Below are positions 20,431 to 32,150 of a stretch of 64,000 nt of DNA, in pieces. Every line of letters starts with the position of its first letter. Within the stretch, counting starts at the first letter, position 1. The stretch comes from Scilla litardierei. Lineage: Eukaryota; Streptophyta; Magnoliopsida; Asparagales; Asparagaceae. Under the pieces are notes generated by a model, which saw nothing but the letters and a program-made list of their open reading frames with translations, was not told the origin of the DNA and did not search any database. Position numbers and translations under genes: made by a program. The stretch covers positions 200,729,641 to 200,793,640 of the forward strand of contig CM061139.1 in assembly GCA_030789695.1 (NCBI GenBank). Reading direction: 5' to 3'.

Positions 20431-23400
20431 TACACGTGGTCAAGCATGCAAGTGCGACAAGTAAAGTACATGTGGTCAAGCTGCAAGGGCGACAAGTAAA
20501 GTAAAGTAGGCGAGCAGGCATGTGAGACAAGTAAAGTAAAGGTGACCGAGCAAGTAAAACTAGTAACGTACAAGAGTAACCATGATGATAGCAATAATGT
20601 GATGTCCATGACAATAGAGAGTAATTGTGCCTAGCCTAGTTCGTGACTTATAATGGGAAGTACAGTGAGCAACCAAGAGTCCCCCTCTTGCCACGGATGC
20701 CACCCGGGCGAACTATGCTATGAATACTATGCAATAATCTGTGATCTGTGATGGTTATCACTGGCTACTATGATGGGTTGCTAGAACCCGCACGGTGACA
20801 ACAAGGCCTGGACTAGTCGCTCCTGCACTTCCGCAATTATAAGTTACCCCAAAACCCCAAGTATCTGTGATGTCTATCAAGTACATGTCTATTACGAGAC
20901 GTTCCATAAGTTATTCCACAAGATATTCCACAAAGTGTACCACCAGCTATTCCACAAGATGTTCCGCACAAGATAATACATTCGACAATTCACGAGTTAT
21001 ATGCATGTCATGCAGCAATTGATGCGACTATTTAAACGCGAGTAATCATGCAATATGTGCATCCAAAGTCCATGCATGTTGTTTAAGTGACAAGCAACAC
21101 GACGTTCCATATTTACTATGCTGGTTAAACCAGAACCACTGATTGACTCTTTTATTGAAAAACAAGAAACATAAGGATAAAGACAAGTCCAACAAAGATG
21201 TTGATCCCATGCTTCGAGCATGTGGTTTTGAATTAGTACACAGTTTACCCAAATAGATGGTCGTGTGCTACAACCACCTAATTTGAAAGTTGGCAATGTC
21301 GTACGTTCATGTCAAGGTCGTTCTTGCAATTGATCTGTTTCCTGTTTAGTTAGGTCTCTAGTCATCTGTTCAGGTCAATAACTGTTCTGAGACTAGATGT
21401 CATGTCCTAAGTTCATACGAGTACAATATCTATATTTCTAAAGTTAGAATTAAAGTGACTTACATATCGAGGTCGTTGTAGTAAGACGAGTTTGGAGCTA
21501 GGGCTTCCAAGGGAGCTGGTGCACGAGCATCAAGACCGGCAAACACAAGAAACAATCGGTTAACGAACACACTATTTCCTGTCTATTTAACTTGATCGTC
21601 TTGATTTTTAAACTAATTGAAACGTTGTCGAAAAGCGTTCTAAATTTTTATATAGGCTTGATATGGGAAAAAATAATTTTACTGAAGGATGAAATATTTT
21701 TCTAAAGTATCTGGTAATTTTTATAATTTTTAAAAGCTCAAAATCAATTTAAAAACTAATTTTAATTAGTTATCGTATTTGTTAAATAATTTCTTCTGTG
21801 TGCAATACTAATCAGAAAGTTGACAAGTGAGCTGTCAAAATGACCGTCTCGAAAAGTGCTAAACATATATTTTTTCTACGTATCAGTTTACGTGAAAATA
21901 ACAAGTTATGAATTTTTAAATGAAAATAACATATTTAAGATTTAGACTTAAAAATTCATTGTGGAAAAATCTATTCGTCTGATTGAGATGAAAATAGCGT
22001 CATCGCGCATTGTAATTTTCTGATGCTTATATTATTTACTATTAATTTTTATTCATTTTCTCTTAATAATATGTACATATAATTATATATGCTAATGCAT
22101 ATACCAGTGTGTGTACGTATACTATATATATACACGAATTATTTACCGATATACCCTTCGTCTTTCTCTCGAGCGAAACACAACCCGCGGGGTTGTGAGC
22201 CTTTTCGACGACGACGAGGCGGGGCAGCGGTAGGAGGCGGAACTGGCGGAGGCGAAGACGAAGACGCCGACGGCAGGTAGCGACGACATAAGCGACGGCG
22301 GGGGCGAAGGACTGAGGCAGACGGGGGGCTGTTGCTTCGCTGCGGGCTGTCGGGGACGGTGCTTCAGGGGTTGCCTCGTCGGAGCGGTGGCGGGCGAATG
22401 CTGCGGCGTAGCGGCGTGGCGTGGCGGTCGGAGGCGGTCTCCGGCAGTGGCTAGCGAAAGGGCGCTCGGAGGGGGCGGCGTGCGACGTTGCTGTCGGGGC
22501 TGTGGGATGTCGTCGCCGGCGGGGAGAGGTGTAGGCAGAGGCTGGGAGCTCGGCGATCGGCGGTTGATCGCCGGAGGGAGGGAGTAGAGAGCAGGGACGA
22601 TACGGCAGCGGTGGGCTCTCCGAGTTCGGCGATGGTGAGGAAAGCAGTGGGATCGTCGGGTTCTTCGTCGGAGAGCGGAGCGAGGGTCCGGGGAGAGTGC
22701 GGCTTCGGTGCGGAGCGACTGAGGCGAGGGAGGTCCGGTGAGGGGGAAGGCGTCGGAGGTCGACGGGAGAGAGAGGGAGAGGCTGTGTGCATGGGTTTGT
22801 GTTTGCTGAGGTTAATGTTTTCGAACGAGAGAAGAGAGAGGGTGACAGGGTTAGTTTGAAAATGAAGGGGGGATGAAAGTGAACGTGAGAGAGGGAGAGT
22901 GATGCCTGGGTTGGGTTTGGGATGCTGTGAATGAATAAGAGGGAGCCTGGGGATAAGCTATTTATAGGGTTTTAAAAAATATATGATAAAGTGATAATCA
23001 GAAGTAATTAATAATAATGTTAATAAAAATAATAAATACAATAAAGACCTAGGTTGGATCTGACCTACTTTTAGTATGCGGGTTTAAGGGGGTGGGGTTA
23101 GGGGATTGATTAGGGGTAGATCTAGGGTTAGGGTAAGAGTAATTAGTTAAAGATAGTTAGTGAAGGTAAAAAAAGTCATTAGTGAAAGTAATTAGCAAAA
23201 GCGGAGGAATACAACCCCGTTTTCACATACGACTCCGAAAAATTACTAAAACATACCCACGGGATCGTATCGTCGCGAGAATCGCGAATACGAGATCCAT
23301 TTTGGGGTTTGAGTTGCGGGATACTAGTTTTAGGCCAAAACGTTTAGAAAGCGGGTTTGCGGGTTCTAGGTCGATACGATATCAGAAAATTACGAAATTA

Positions 23401-23755
23401 ATATGGAAAGCACTAAATGATCATAGAATGATACTGTAGAAGTTTGAAAACGTTTTGATGATGTTTATATAGAAAATTAATTCATACAGCTAAAATAGTA
23501 ATATTTGAAAATGAATTATTATAAGAATTATTTAGAGATATTAAATGAAATCCGAACTTACTGAAATACACCAGAATTAGTTTAATACTTGAAAATATTT
23601 TTATAGGAAATTTCTGAAATCATTTTTGATATAAAACTCCTGACTAACCATTATAAAGTAATTTTAAAATGTGAAAATACGTGAATGCGTATATAGTTGT
23701 ACTGGCAAATATGGGTTGTTACAGTATCGTCGAAGGGTAAAAGGGATATAAATCA

Positions 23756-23935
23756 CAATGGCAAACATGTAAATAAGAGGGGTTCAAAATAGGGAAAATT
23801 GTCAATGGCAACCATGTAAATAGAGGGGAACCAAGGGGTAAAATTGGGGCAATGGCAACCCTGTAAATAGACGGAGACCAAGGGGTTTTTGGTTGTAATT
23901 CATGGCAACTTTGTAATTCATGGGAAGAGTTGGGG
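23756..23935. repeat. Minisatellite with ATGGCAACCATGTAAATAG units
   Basis: Three to four imperfect copies of a unit of about 40-60 bp lie here (starts near 23,757, 23,812, 23,851 and 23,901); one more partial unit is at 24,067. The repeat is in host sequence right after the solo LTR. Confidence 0.65.
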
Positions 23936-26528
23936 GGCTTATATTTGTGTGCACAACAAAAACCCCAAACTATACACAAGCCCACACTCATCTCCAAGTG
24001 GGCCCCACCTTGATAATGTGGCCAAACCATGGCCACATCTCTACCCATCGTTTTGTCCTAGTAGGACAATGGCAAACATGTAAATCCCGGTAGAGGTGTT
24101 TGGTGGCTATTATATTGGTGGTTTAGATTTACTTATGTTACAACATGAATGAGACCCGCACGGTTGCTAAATGGGCCTTAAATTTATTATAAAAGCAATA
24201 TAATCGTCAATTAATATATGTTATTCTAGAAAATAATGGTACATGAGGTAGTAAAATAGAATCGATTAAAGTATATTGTCATACATACGTGTCGGCCTAA
24301 AAATTCAAGATGAGCTCAATGGAAAAAGTGAATGTTTTCACACATAAAAATTATCAACACAAATATGATCTCATTAGTATGGAAATAGTGCGGACCCACA
24401 CGGGTGCATTTGGTTTTCCCTTCGAAAAACCCTCAACCTAGTTCGGGTCAGCTAAAAGGTCGGTTGGGTTTGGTTCGGATCCGGTCTGGGTCTTCACCCG
24501 ATGGTGGAACCCGGACCCCCATAAGGATCAACAAATACCAATGTAATTTCATCTTCATAAACCCTTTATCTTTTTCAGTCATATTTGTTGAGAACAGTAG
24601 ACTGGCAATGTTAAGGCATATAGAAATAAAGGTGAAGTATAAAAATATTTCTACCAACAATCATCTCAACTTTAAAGTTTTGATGCAACAATAGGAAATT
24701 TAATATGATGGGAGTTGATATGCGAACATACCAAATTGCTCATTTCACATCCAGCTTTTTGTAAGTGAACTGAGCTATTTGGTAGGCATAGCAACTCCCC
24801 AATATTGATTGGGCTCTCTTGCCTGTATTCTAATATATGGCTAAAATCTGCGAAACTCTCTCACTCACTCCCACATGAGGCTCTTACCTCGGCCTCCTAC
24901 ATCTGCTACTGATGATCATATGGGCCTTAATAAGGCCGAATGGGTCCAAGTCCCACTATTACTATTCCACCCAGAATGAGCAAAGTGCAAGTTGAACCCC
25001 CGTAACAGGCCCAAAATGAACTTAGATCCATTATGGGCCCAAGAGTTCGAACCCATCCCACCAAGGAGGGGTCCATGTATCTCCTAGCTAAGCAATGGAT
25101 ATCCTCCGTCACATCTAAAACCCTACCCAAGTTGGAAAAATTTCCATCGTTCCTCTTTGATTGATACCCATAAGTAGCACATTTTTTCACAATGGAATGT
25201 ATGCACACGCGCACGCACACACACAAAACAAGCACTAAATCATAGCACTAATTTTTATCCATTCATCCTAACGAACATGCTATGTTCTATAGGGTCAGAA
25301 CGAAGCGACTATCAAGCATATATCCTATTACCACACTAAAAATAATGGGATTAATGTAGATTAGGTGGCACCTGATCCAAATGATGAGGTGCAAGACACA
25401 AAGGGGTGTGACCCAATGAGTACAAGCCCATGTGGGGGGCTTGTACTCCATTTTTTTTGTGTCTTGCCACCTGATCCATTGGATCAGATGGCAGCTTTTC
25501 TACATTAAATCCAAAAATAATATCGGTAGTATATCATCAAAAAGTCTCACTTGCATAACATAGCAAAAGGGCCATGTGAACCAGCCCGATGTGTTAAATG
25601 TTCAAAATACTGTTTTGTCATGTCTTTTAAATTATATTTCTTATCATTCAAGTCCTAAGTTGAACGTTTAAGGAGTCGAACTGGCAGTCATATTACCCAG
25701 GCTTGACTCCTTAATGCTCTTTTTTAGCGGTAGTCAGATGAGAGGATACTTAAGAGACTCCCAATTAGTCTACAGAGGTTTGTTTATTACTATGTCATCA
25801 TTGAGGCCATCTGTGTAAAACGGCACATTGATTAACAACGTCATTATTGATACTACATACGTTCATCTAACAGATTATATGATCTTAGAGATACCTTCGG
25901 TTGAATATTGAGTCGCCCCATGAATGTTTTTTTTTGTTGGATACAAACCCCATGAATGTTTTGATGCTACAGACGTTCATCTAACAGATTATACGATGCC
26001 TAGAGATACCTTCTCCTGAATATTGGGTCGCCCTGTGAATGCCTTGACAGTGAACAAACATTTTGGGTACTAATGATTTCATGAGTATATGAATGAAGAT
26101 CAAGATGTGTGGAGTCAACAAAGGCCATGGACTTTAATGGAGTCAACAAAAAGCATATGATTAAGTGTTACATCAAAGAGCTTTAAGTATAAATTTAATT
26201 TTTGGCGTAAATTTTATTTTTGTCTTGATCGAATGTTAAAGTTGAAGCTCACACACACTTAGAAACATGTTTTTAAAAATATTTTTCAAATCATTTCCTC
26301 AATGTCCTGTCGGCTAAAATTGAGTAGAGAACGCTGGCATACAATCAGCATATGTTCCATGCTTAAAACTTGACATCTACTCTCCTTCAATCTAGTTAAA
26401 GCTTGACTAATGAGTTTTGAGGATTTGATTCTGTTTGAAGATGCTAAAACTGTGGAAGTTGGCTCGATTTCGGCGCTGGTGATCAGTCATTGGTTACTCG
26501 GTCGAGCTATCTTGTGCCGAGATAGCTC
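23936..26528. other. Host part of duplication copy A, no gene recognised
   Basis: Non-coding. It contains a short sequence block (24,404-24,520) shared with copy B at 55,785-55,905, the intact target sites for copy B's solo LTR (AGGAT, 24,524-24,528) and MITE (TAA, 24,612-24,614), and about 650 bp (25,250-25,905) absent from copy B. A perfect hairpin CGAGCTATCT/AGATAGCTCG spans 26,502-26,528. Confidence 0.6.
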
Positions 26529-26888
26529 GTCTGCGCTCGGATACGACCCATCTGGCTCTGCACAAGTCAGATAGGTCGAGCATATGCGACTCTTGGTCGT
26601 AAGGGTCAGCGGCTCAGATGGATCAGCATCTCTACGAGTCTACGGTTCAACCTACCCGTGGGTCGAACAGCTTGGGTCAGCACTTTGGATCGCTCGGTCT
26701 TCAGGAGGAAGCTCGGTCGTGCGGTGCGGGGCCCACTCGGGTGCGACGGAGGCCAGTAGGGTGTAGCGCATGCCTACTAGGGTTCGGTGCATTAAATGCG
26801 TAGAGCTGTAATGGGATGGGACCGTTAAAGTCGGGATTCGTATCTTTTGGGAAATTCTCCTCAATGGTGGCATGTATTGTACCCTAGG

Positions 26889-29800
26889 TGTAACGGCCTG
26901 TATTTTTCCAATACTTTCATATTAAGTATTTAAAGAAAATTCAATTTTTAATTGTATTTTATAATGGTTTGTTAGCAGTCTTAAACTGATTTCAAAAATT
27001 TCCTATAAAAATATTTTGGAGTACCAGACTAGTTATGGAGTATTTTAGTAAGGTCGGATTTCATCGAATACCTCTAAAAGATCTGATAAAAATTCATTTT
27101 CAGATATTGCAGTTTTGGGTCAATGAATTTATTTTCTATACAAACGTTTTCAAAATGACTTCAAACTTCTGCAGTAGCATCCTATGATCATTTGGGGCTT
27201 CCCACATTAATTTCGTAATTTTCTGATATCGATTCAATAGGAAACCCGCAAACCCGCTTTCTAAACGTTTTGGCCAAAAACTAGTATCCCCGTAGCCCAA
27301 ACTCTAGAACGGCCTTCGTATTCGCCATCCTCGTGACGATACGATCCTGTGGGTATGTTTTCGTAATTTTTCGGACACGTTTACTGGTAGGGGCATTTTC
27401 GTAATTTTCGCTTTTTGTATTATCACTAATGACTTTCGATAATGGAGTTTTATCTTCCTAATTACCCACTTAATCACCTAACCTAATCCCATTACCCACC
27501 TAATCTCATCACCTAACCCAACCCGTATCACCCTCATCCCCATCTACCCTCTCATTCTCTCTCTCTCACCCTATATATTAACAACCCCTCCCCCTAGTTT
27601 AAACACACAGACCCTCTCTCTATCTCTCTCAATATTTCTCTCCCCCACCGTAACTCTCTCTCCCGCTCAACCCTCTCTCCCGCTCCCTGTCTCTCTTCTC
27701 ACTCCCTCTCCCTATCTCTTCTTCCACGGTGGACCCACGCCGGAGCTCCGACCACGCAGAGCCCCGAACCCCGCCCGTACGTCGACATCGCCATGAACCC
27801 CCACCAAGCTCCGCCGTCGCGCTCCGATCCCCTCCGACCTCCGAGAGCCGTTCACCGCCACGACACCCTCCACCGGAGCGCCTCCGAGCACGGCCCCGCT
27901 GCTCCACCGCCTTCGCAGCAGCATCCGCCTCCAAGAGCTCCGCCCAGCAGCTTCGCCCCCGCCGTGCTCCTCCGACCGTCGCCATCTCTGAGCTCTACGC
28001 CGCCGCTGCAGCATGCCGCCCGACCCCGCTGCAGCGCCGCCTCGAGGTGGCCCGCTCGCCGTCGCTCGCCGCCTTCACCTCCCTCGGTCGCCGCCTCGCT
28101 CGCCGCCGAGCCCCCCTCCGCCGCTGTCACCTCCCTCTCTCTCCCCGCATGCGAAGACGACGGCAGCGTAAGTTTAATTCGAAATGGCAAACTTGTAAAT
28201 ATGCCGAAAGTTCGTATTTTCGTAATTTTTATTAATTAATAAATGGGTTTATTGGTCTTAAATTCATAATAAATAATATAGAGCCTAGAAAAATGAGTGA
28301 CTAGCTCCAGAAAATCAGAAATGACATTCTGGACCCAATGGCGCTAGTTTCATCTCAATCCGACGCTTAGTTTTTCCAGAATTAATTTTTAAGCCTATAA
28401 GTTAAATCCGTTATTTTCGTTTAAAAATCCGTATCTTCTTATTTTCACGTAAACAAATATGTGATAAAAATATATGCTAAAGTACTCTTTGAGACGGTCG
28501 TTTTGACACCTCATTTGAACCACTCCGATGTAGATTGCTCCCAGAATAAATTCCTGAATAAATACGTTACTAATTGAAAAATGGGTTTTAAATTGTTTTT
28601 AAGCTTTTAAAAATTATAGAAATTACTATAAGCCTCAGAAAAATATTCCTTCTTGCAGTAAAATTATTTTCACCATATATAGTCTATATAAAAATTTAGA
28701 ACGCTTTTCGACAACATTTTAACCGGTTTTAAAAATCAAAACGATCGAGTTTATTTGAATAGAAAATAGGGTGCGCTTTAACCAAGTGTTTCTTGTGTTT
28801 GCAGGTACCAATCCTCGTGCACCAGCTCTTCTAGCTCCAACCTCGTCTTGCCACGACGAGTTCTAAAATAGTAAGTCACGACATATTCTAACTTTAGAAA
28901 ACTAGTCTACTGTGCTTGCATGAACTTGTGACACTTCACTTATAGCCTCAGAACGGCTATTCAAGTTAAACCAAACTAGAGAACTAAATGAAAGTAATCT
29001 ACCAAAGATTACTTTGCCAACTTTCAACTTGGGTAAATTGTGTGCTAGCCGCACTACCACGTGCTCAAAGCACGGAAGTAGCAACTTTTGGTGTTGGACT
29101 TGTCTTTATCCTACTTGCTGGTTTTCAATGAGGAAGTCAACCAGTTAACCTGGTGTGACTAACATGCGGAACATCGTGTGGAATATCATGTGTGGAACAT
29201 CTTGTGGAACAATCCTGTCTAGAACTTGTAATTGACACGTCACTGGGGTATTGGGGTAACTCATAGTTTGCGAGAGTACGGGAGTGACTAGAGTTCGATC
29301 TACATGTCAAGCTGCCTGAGTTTTTTGGCATACCGTCCAGCTGCCTGAGTTTTGGCAAAATAAAAGTAACATGTCTAGCTGCCTGAGTTTCGGCAAACCA
29401 TCATGCTGCCTGGGTACCGGCATTCGTCTGGGTAGCACCCAGGCAAGAGATGAACTGAACGGTCACATATTGTACTCTCCGACTTGAGTCACGTAGTTCT
29501 AGTGTAACTTGCACAGTTACTTTCTTTACAATACTTGCACTTTACTTTCCTTACCAGTACAGTTACCATGCTTGCCTCACTTTACTTACCAGTACAGTCA
29601 CCTTTACTTTACGCATTCCATGCACGTTACTTTCTACACTTGTACAGACACTGCACCGTACTTTACTTTACTTTCACTTTGGTCTGCTTTGTCATACTTG
29701 TACAGTACCTCTCTTTCTTTATTTAGAATTGTTGTGACTTACCTACGGTTCCATCTCCGTGGCACCGCAGACGACGTACATATGGAAGCAGATGCTCTTG

Positions 29801-30039
29801 AGCTAATAGCGCCAGACTTCGACCATGAGACCGCAGCTTCCAGAGCTATTTTCAGTTGTGTACCTTTCTTCTGTCATGTATATTTGTTGGAATATTTGTA
29901 CGGACGGATTGTAATAATTGGACACTATTTGGGTATTTTTGTACATCTCTGCATCGTGGCTATTTTGACTTCACTGGTTAACTGCAGAACCTGCGCAATT
30001 ATCAAATAAGTAACGGGCCCCCGAAAGCGGGTCGTTACA
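26889..30039 (+). repeat. 5' LTR of the LARD-like element
   Basis: Order inside: AT-rich start; CT-rich promoter with CCTATATATTAAC (about 27,570) as TATA box; GC-rich leader (27,720-28,150); an intron-like segment from GC/GTAAGT (about 28,168) to TTTGCAG/GTACC (about 28,804); repeated GCTGCCTGAGTTTTGGCA units (29,310-29,430); TTTACTT/TACAGT low-complexity repeats (29,515-29,720); conserved end. Open frames in the GC-rich leader (for example 27,729-28,235 + and 27,629-27,985 -) overlap on both strands and have no domain; they are not called as genes. Confidence 0.93.
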
Positions 30040-31184
30040 AGTTTGGTGGCCCAACGCAGGTCCTCGCTAACTACCTCGTGAACATTATAGCAAGATCAGG
30101 ATGTATAATGTAAAATACTCAAATTGAACATCGAGTACGGGATGTCTCGAGTGTTCACCTGTATTGGATATACGGGAAAAGTGTCCTTATTACCATCTTC
30201 ATTAGGTCTTCCTTGATCCTCATCACTTCCTTTGAACTCTTAACCCTTGCTTAGGAACTCGTGTCCCATTCTTGATTATACCTCTCTAGTACCCTCTTTT
30301 GCTAGCAGTTATAGTGATTTTTTTCGTTGGTTGGATTATCTACCCACTTCATCACCTTCCTTCAGTTGATGATGGCACGCATTTAAATGATAAGCTTCCT
30401 TCAATGGACCATGATACCGGTCAATGTGCTTGGCTAAAGTCTGTTGGATCGACCTAGCTAGACTAGGCATAAGTGATCCTGGCTTAGTCACTTCCCTGGC
30501 CGTGTCCGCTGGACCGCAAGGACGTAAATCATGATTATGTAACGCCATCGATCTTCATCACTAGCACCCTTTCTTTAGCTAGTGATGGCCTTCCGATCAT
30601 TCTACAATTCTTCCTAATCGCTTTTAGTTCGTCTGAACTTTAGCTATGTTTATTCTAAGGAGGGTAGCATTCAATTTTCGATCACCAGGAGTTCGAATTC
30701 GACAACGGAAGCGGATCGAAGGACGCTCAGAAGTATTGGAGGATGGTGATAGAGATTTTGAGACGAGCCAAACCTGACGTGTAAGTGTAGGCTATTTGCG
30801 TCTTTTCATCTTTGAGCTAGTGTTTCTCTTCTAGCCCCTACTTCTATCTTGTACCCGTCTTTTTCTCTCCAAGGGTTTGACTTCCTTTCCCACCGACCAC
30901 CTTCCTCCCCCCTCTTTATTTCGTTTGTCCGTTTCCCCCCTCGAGACTCGTGCCCGCCGAACCCTACCCTACCTAACCCCGACTTTCGGTGCCCCTCCCC
31001 CCGTTTTAACCCCGCTCCTTCCTCCGCAAGCCTCCCCGTACTTCCCCCCTTTCGCTTCGACATCGCCCTCTCCTCCTCCCGGCCTCCTCCCCCAAGCGAG
31101 CTCGATCGGACCCCGCATCGTCGCTCCGATCTCCGATCCGCCAGCTTCCGCTTCGCTCCATCCCGTAGGCCCTAGCTCCCCGCC

Positions 31185-31751
31185 ATGGATCGCCAACCAG
31201 TCGCAGCGCTCGCCACCGTGGATCGCCAGCCGCCGATGGCCCGCCGACGACCTTGGGGTCTGTTGGGCTTAGCAGCAACCCTCGCCGCCACCATCGCTAC
31301 CGCTGCGTGGCTGAGATCTTGGGAAGCCGTGATCCTTGGGCTTCTCTTGAGCTCTCTGCCTTGGGTCTCACCTAGGATGAGATCCCGTCTAGGCTTCCTC
31401 TTACGTCTACTCCTTTTGGTTTGCGGAAAAGTGTGTTTTTGGTTATTTACTTGTTGGGTGATGTTGGGTGTTGCGAATGTCAGGTATTGGTCTACGGAAG
31501 GAATGATGGCGATGGTTACTGGTATGATATTGGCCTTGGGTGTTGAAGTTGGATGTAGGCCTTGTGCTTGGCTCTGGATGAGAGCATGGATCCTGCCTTA
31601 TTGTGTGATAGTATGGAGATTGACGGAAGAAATGCTGGCAGTGAGTACTGACTTAGAGTGTTGGCCTTGTACTTACCTTTGGGCGGTGATTTGGACATTA
31701 GCATGTGGTTGGGCATTATGGAAACTGATGGTGTTGGTACCCGTGGATTAG
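31185..31751 (+). CDS. Hypothetical 188-codon open frame inside the LARD-like element
   Basis: I do not recognise this frame. The start context CCGCCATGG is good and the first 45 codons are GC-rich (Ala/Arg), followed by several hydrophobic stretches rich in Trp, Leu and Val that could be membrane segments. There is no gag, protease, RT or integrase motif. The GC-rich-to-AT gradient and the CT-rich segment upstream (30,840-31,180) look like the 5' end of a plant gene, so it may be a captured host fragment, or simply an accidental open frame. It lies alone between the LTRs, about 400 bp before the polypurine tract. Confidence 0.2.
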   Translation: MDRQPVAALATVDRQPPMARRRPWGLLGLAATLAATIATAAWLRSWEAVILGLLLSSLPWVSPRMRSRLGFLLRLLLLVCGKVCFWLFTCWVMLGVANVRYWSTEGMMAMVTGMILALGVEVGCRPCAWLWMRAWILPYCVIVWRLTEEMLAVSTDLECWPCTYLWAVIWTLACGWALWKLMVLVPVD

Positions 31752-32136
31752 TCGATACGTGCTATATTATGAGCGACATCTTTTGATTAAGACCCAGTAG
31801 CACGAATAAACCTTATGTTCTTCCATTTTATGTGGTTTAAATAGCTTGCTACTGGCTTATCACCTTATGTCCCAAGTTCGATCGGATGTCATCATCATCC
31901 TCATTATCATTTCCGAGTAATGCCGTTATTTTATGTTTTGCCTACTTGATAAATCTGAAGTAGCTATCGTGATAATATATATTAGTCACATCCCATATTT
32001 TCTTATCACATTTCATGTTATTTACAACCTGATTTACAAGATTACTATCTTTTCTATCATTTATTTGCTTGAGCTTCTTTGTAATATCAATTATTTGTTT
32101 CAAAAATATTTTAAATTCCGAGGACGGAATTATTTT

Positions 32137-32150
32137 TAAGGAGGGTAGAA
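32137..32150 (+). promoter_or_regulatory. Polypurine tract of the LARD-like element
   Basis: TAAGGAGGGTAGAA directly precedes the 3' LTR start TGTAACGG, the expected site for plus-strand priming. Confidence 0.75.

Larger units (their letters stand above)
13119..23723 (-). mobile_element. Solo LTR of the TGTAACG family (minus orientation), split by a Sirevirus-like element
   Basis: It begins TGTAACGACCCG and ends GGGTTGTTACA, the inverse of the LTR ends seen at 26,889-30,039. The flanks GTATC at 13,114-13,118 and 23,724-23,728 form a perfect 5-bp target duplication. Without the nested element (13,603-20,430) it is about 3.8 kb and corresponds to one LTR: short-period CTTTAC/TACAGT-type repeats, GTTCCACAAGATATTCC repeats, a GC-rich block (22,190-22,760) and an AT-rich end. 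With no internal region and an intact target duplication, it is a solo LTR made by LTR-LTR recombination. The open frames in the GC-rich block (22,089-22,859) lack any domain. Confidence 0.88.
30040..32150 (+). other. Internal region of the LARD-like element
   Basis: The sequence after the LTR is AGTTTGGTGGCCCAACGCAGG; a tRNA-Lys-like primer site is possible but imperfect. A GC-rich island (30,840-31,300) grades into AT-rich DNA. From 31,185 an open frame of 188 codons encodes a Trp- and Leu-rich, partly hydrophobic peptide with no recognised family. It begins with two related MDRQP/VDRQP segments and is probably not a retroelement protein. A second TAAGGAGGGTAG tract is at about 30,656; the polypurine tract is at 32,137-32,150. 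Confidence 0.7.

Noticed and set aside
22089..22859. Gly/Arg-rich open frames
   Set aside because: They fall in the GC-rich leader of the inverted solo LTR and have no conserved domain.
27629..28239. Five overlapping open frames in the GC-rich LTR leader (and the identical set at 32,891-33,501)
   Set aside because: They overlap on both strands in a GC-rich stretch without stops, have no domain, and lie inside LTRs.
30040..30060. Confident tRNA-Lys primer site for the LARD-like element
   Set aside because: TGGTGGCCCAACG resembles the tRNA-Lys site only with an insertion and mismatch, so it is mentioned but not called as a feature.
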